From positions 1 through 34,585 of the forward strand of contig PBTO01000110.1 in NCBI GenBank assembly GCA_002726595.1: 34,585 bases of DNA, in the 5' to 3' direction. Positions 33,771 through 34,585 of the stretch are shown here, piece after piece; within the stretch, counting starts at the first letter, position 1, and the number at the start of each line of letters is the position of its first letter. The notes under the pieces are model-generated. The model saw only the letters and a program-made list of their open reading frames with translations. It did not search any database and was not told where the DNA came from. The DNA is from Gammaproteobacteria bacterium (lineage in GTDB: Bacteria; Pseudomonadota; Gammaproteobacteria; Pseudomonadales; Pseudohongiellaceae). Made by a program: the position numbers and the translations under genes.

Positions 33771-34585
33771 TCAATTACTCGGCAGTGCGAAAACAAACAG
33801 GTTGGTACCCCGGCTCGGGCGCAGCTCCGGCGTCAGATTGACCTGGCCAGCTCCGGTATTGACTGCAATATACTGCTGTCCGTTCACCGAGTACGTAATG
33901 GGATAACCGCTGACCGATGAACCCAGGTTGATTTCCCACAAGACTTCTCCGGTCTCGTGGTCATGGGCTCGAAAGCGACCGTTGGAATCACCTCCAAAGA
34001 TGAGTCCTCCACCGGTCGCTACCAGCGACATCGTGCCGGCCCGCTCTTCAAACAGCCACTCGGTCGCGCCAGTTTCTGCCGATATCGCGCGCACGGTTCC
34101 CAGGTTTTCGGTATCTGGTGCTATCTGGTGCCTGGCGGCGAGTGAGTAGATGGCGAGACCACCCTGCCCCCCCGCAGTCAGTGCCCGCGCCGTATCGGTC
34201 TCGAAGTCTGCTGTAGCCAGCATATTTGCACAGGTATTGCGCAACGGGTAATACATGGTATTGGTTAGCGGGCTGTAGGCTCCGGCTTCCCAGTCCTTGC
34301 CGCCGGTCCAGGTAGGGCACACGAACACAATCTGTTCGGCTTCCCGGAAGATGATCTCCGGATTCTCGGTGACTGCGCCGGCGCCGTCGATGTCTATGAT
34401 GACGTTCTGCTCAACGGTCTCTGTTGCCCATAGGAACTCACCGGTTGCCCTGTCTAATGTGTAAACCACACCGGTCTTGCCGGGAATGCCGGTAATCACT
34501 TTTCTAGTTTCCCCCAATGTCTCGACCTCCCCTGCATAGTAGTGGGATTTCTGAACTTCCAATCCCCCCTCTTTTGTAATTCCCC
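33771..34585 (-). CDS. PQQ-binding propeller protein, 5' end outside window
   Basis: The C-terminal part of a PQQ-dependent dehydrogenase-type protein; the frame stays open to the right edge (the M in the ORF track is a TTG inside the frame). Blade motifs include YTLDRATGEFLWATETV, AISAETGATEWLF and HDHETGEVLWEINLG, and the end IAVNTGAGQ is near a typical family C-terminus. An oxidoreductase of alcohols or sugars is the family role; the substrate is not readable. Upstream blades and any signal peptide lie outside. The NHL gene follows within 20 nt. Confidence 0.8.
   Translation of the reverse strand, partial: GITKEGGLEVQKSHYYAGEVETLGETRKVITGIPGKTGVVYTLDRATGEFLWATETVEQNVIIDIDGAGAVTENPEIIFREAEQIVFVCPTWTGGKDWEAGAYSPLTNTMYYPLRNTCANMLATADFETDTARALTAGGQGGLAIYSLAARHQIAPDTENLGTVRAISAETGATEWLFEERAGTMSLVATGGGLIFGGDSNGRFRAHDHETGEVLWEINLGSSVSGYPITYSVNGQQYIAVNTGAGQVNLTPELRPSRGTNLFVFALPSN

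Overview
The window looks like a chromosomal segment of an aerobic, probably marine, Gammaproteobacterium. This is an impression from a three-gene Pnt transhydrogenase, malate synthase G, a large set of Sec/Tat-exported quinoproteins and serine hydrolases, and short gammaproteobacterial-style intergenic palindromes. No rRNA, tRNA or CRISPR array was seen, so placement below class is not possible. Both edges cut genes (rnfC on the left, a PQQ propeller enzyme on the right), and the first ~190 bases look unreliable.

Region 1 (1-11,608, minus strand) is a tightly packed redox operon read from right to left: korA, korB, an 810-aa iron-sulfur protein, rnfB, a 1496-aa PFOR-like iron-sulfur protein, then rnfC (truncated). 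Three junctions overlap by 1, 1 and 8 nt. The real TPP enzyme is KorAB. The two large proteins keep ferredoxin clusters and PFOR-like folds but appear to have lost the canonical TPP/cluster residues of PFOR. They are interleaved with the Rnf subunits that handle ferredoxin (RnfB) and NADH (RnfC). I read this as a dedicated 2-oxoacid oxidoreductase-to-Rnf electron conduit, and it is the best candidate for an undescribed system.

Region 2 (11,609-15,053) holds a ~630-bp intergenic stretch with a likely korA promoter and a 227-bp foldback (MITE-like) element. The element abuts, and appears to supply, the pntB stop codon. Then come pntB, pntA2 and pntA1 (proton-translocating NAD(P) transhydrogenase). 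Rnf and Pnt side by side suggest a redox-balancing locus linking ferredoxin, NADH and NADPH.

Region 3 (15,293-34,585) is an accessory 'secretome' block. Almost every product has an export signal: two tandem Tat-exported PLP aminotransferase-fold enzymes, two beta-lactamase-fold serine hydrolases, a DUF305 plus beta-propeller protein, a two-domain VOC protein, two paralogous 'PDLQGVW' proteins of unknown function, an SRPBCC protein, an NHL-propeller protein and two PQQ-type propeller enzymes. Malate synthase G is the only clear cytoplasmic enzyme. The block also contains two gene remnants, one of them an ABC-ATPase fragment.

Five long palindromes, four built on a shared GGGGACGGAGGNATTAAA-type arm (where the variable base and others change in both arms together), plus one related GC hairpin, all sit 8-44 bp past the stop codon of a minus-strand gene. 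They look like a mobile REP-like family that also serves as transcription terminators.
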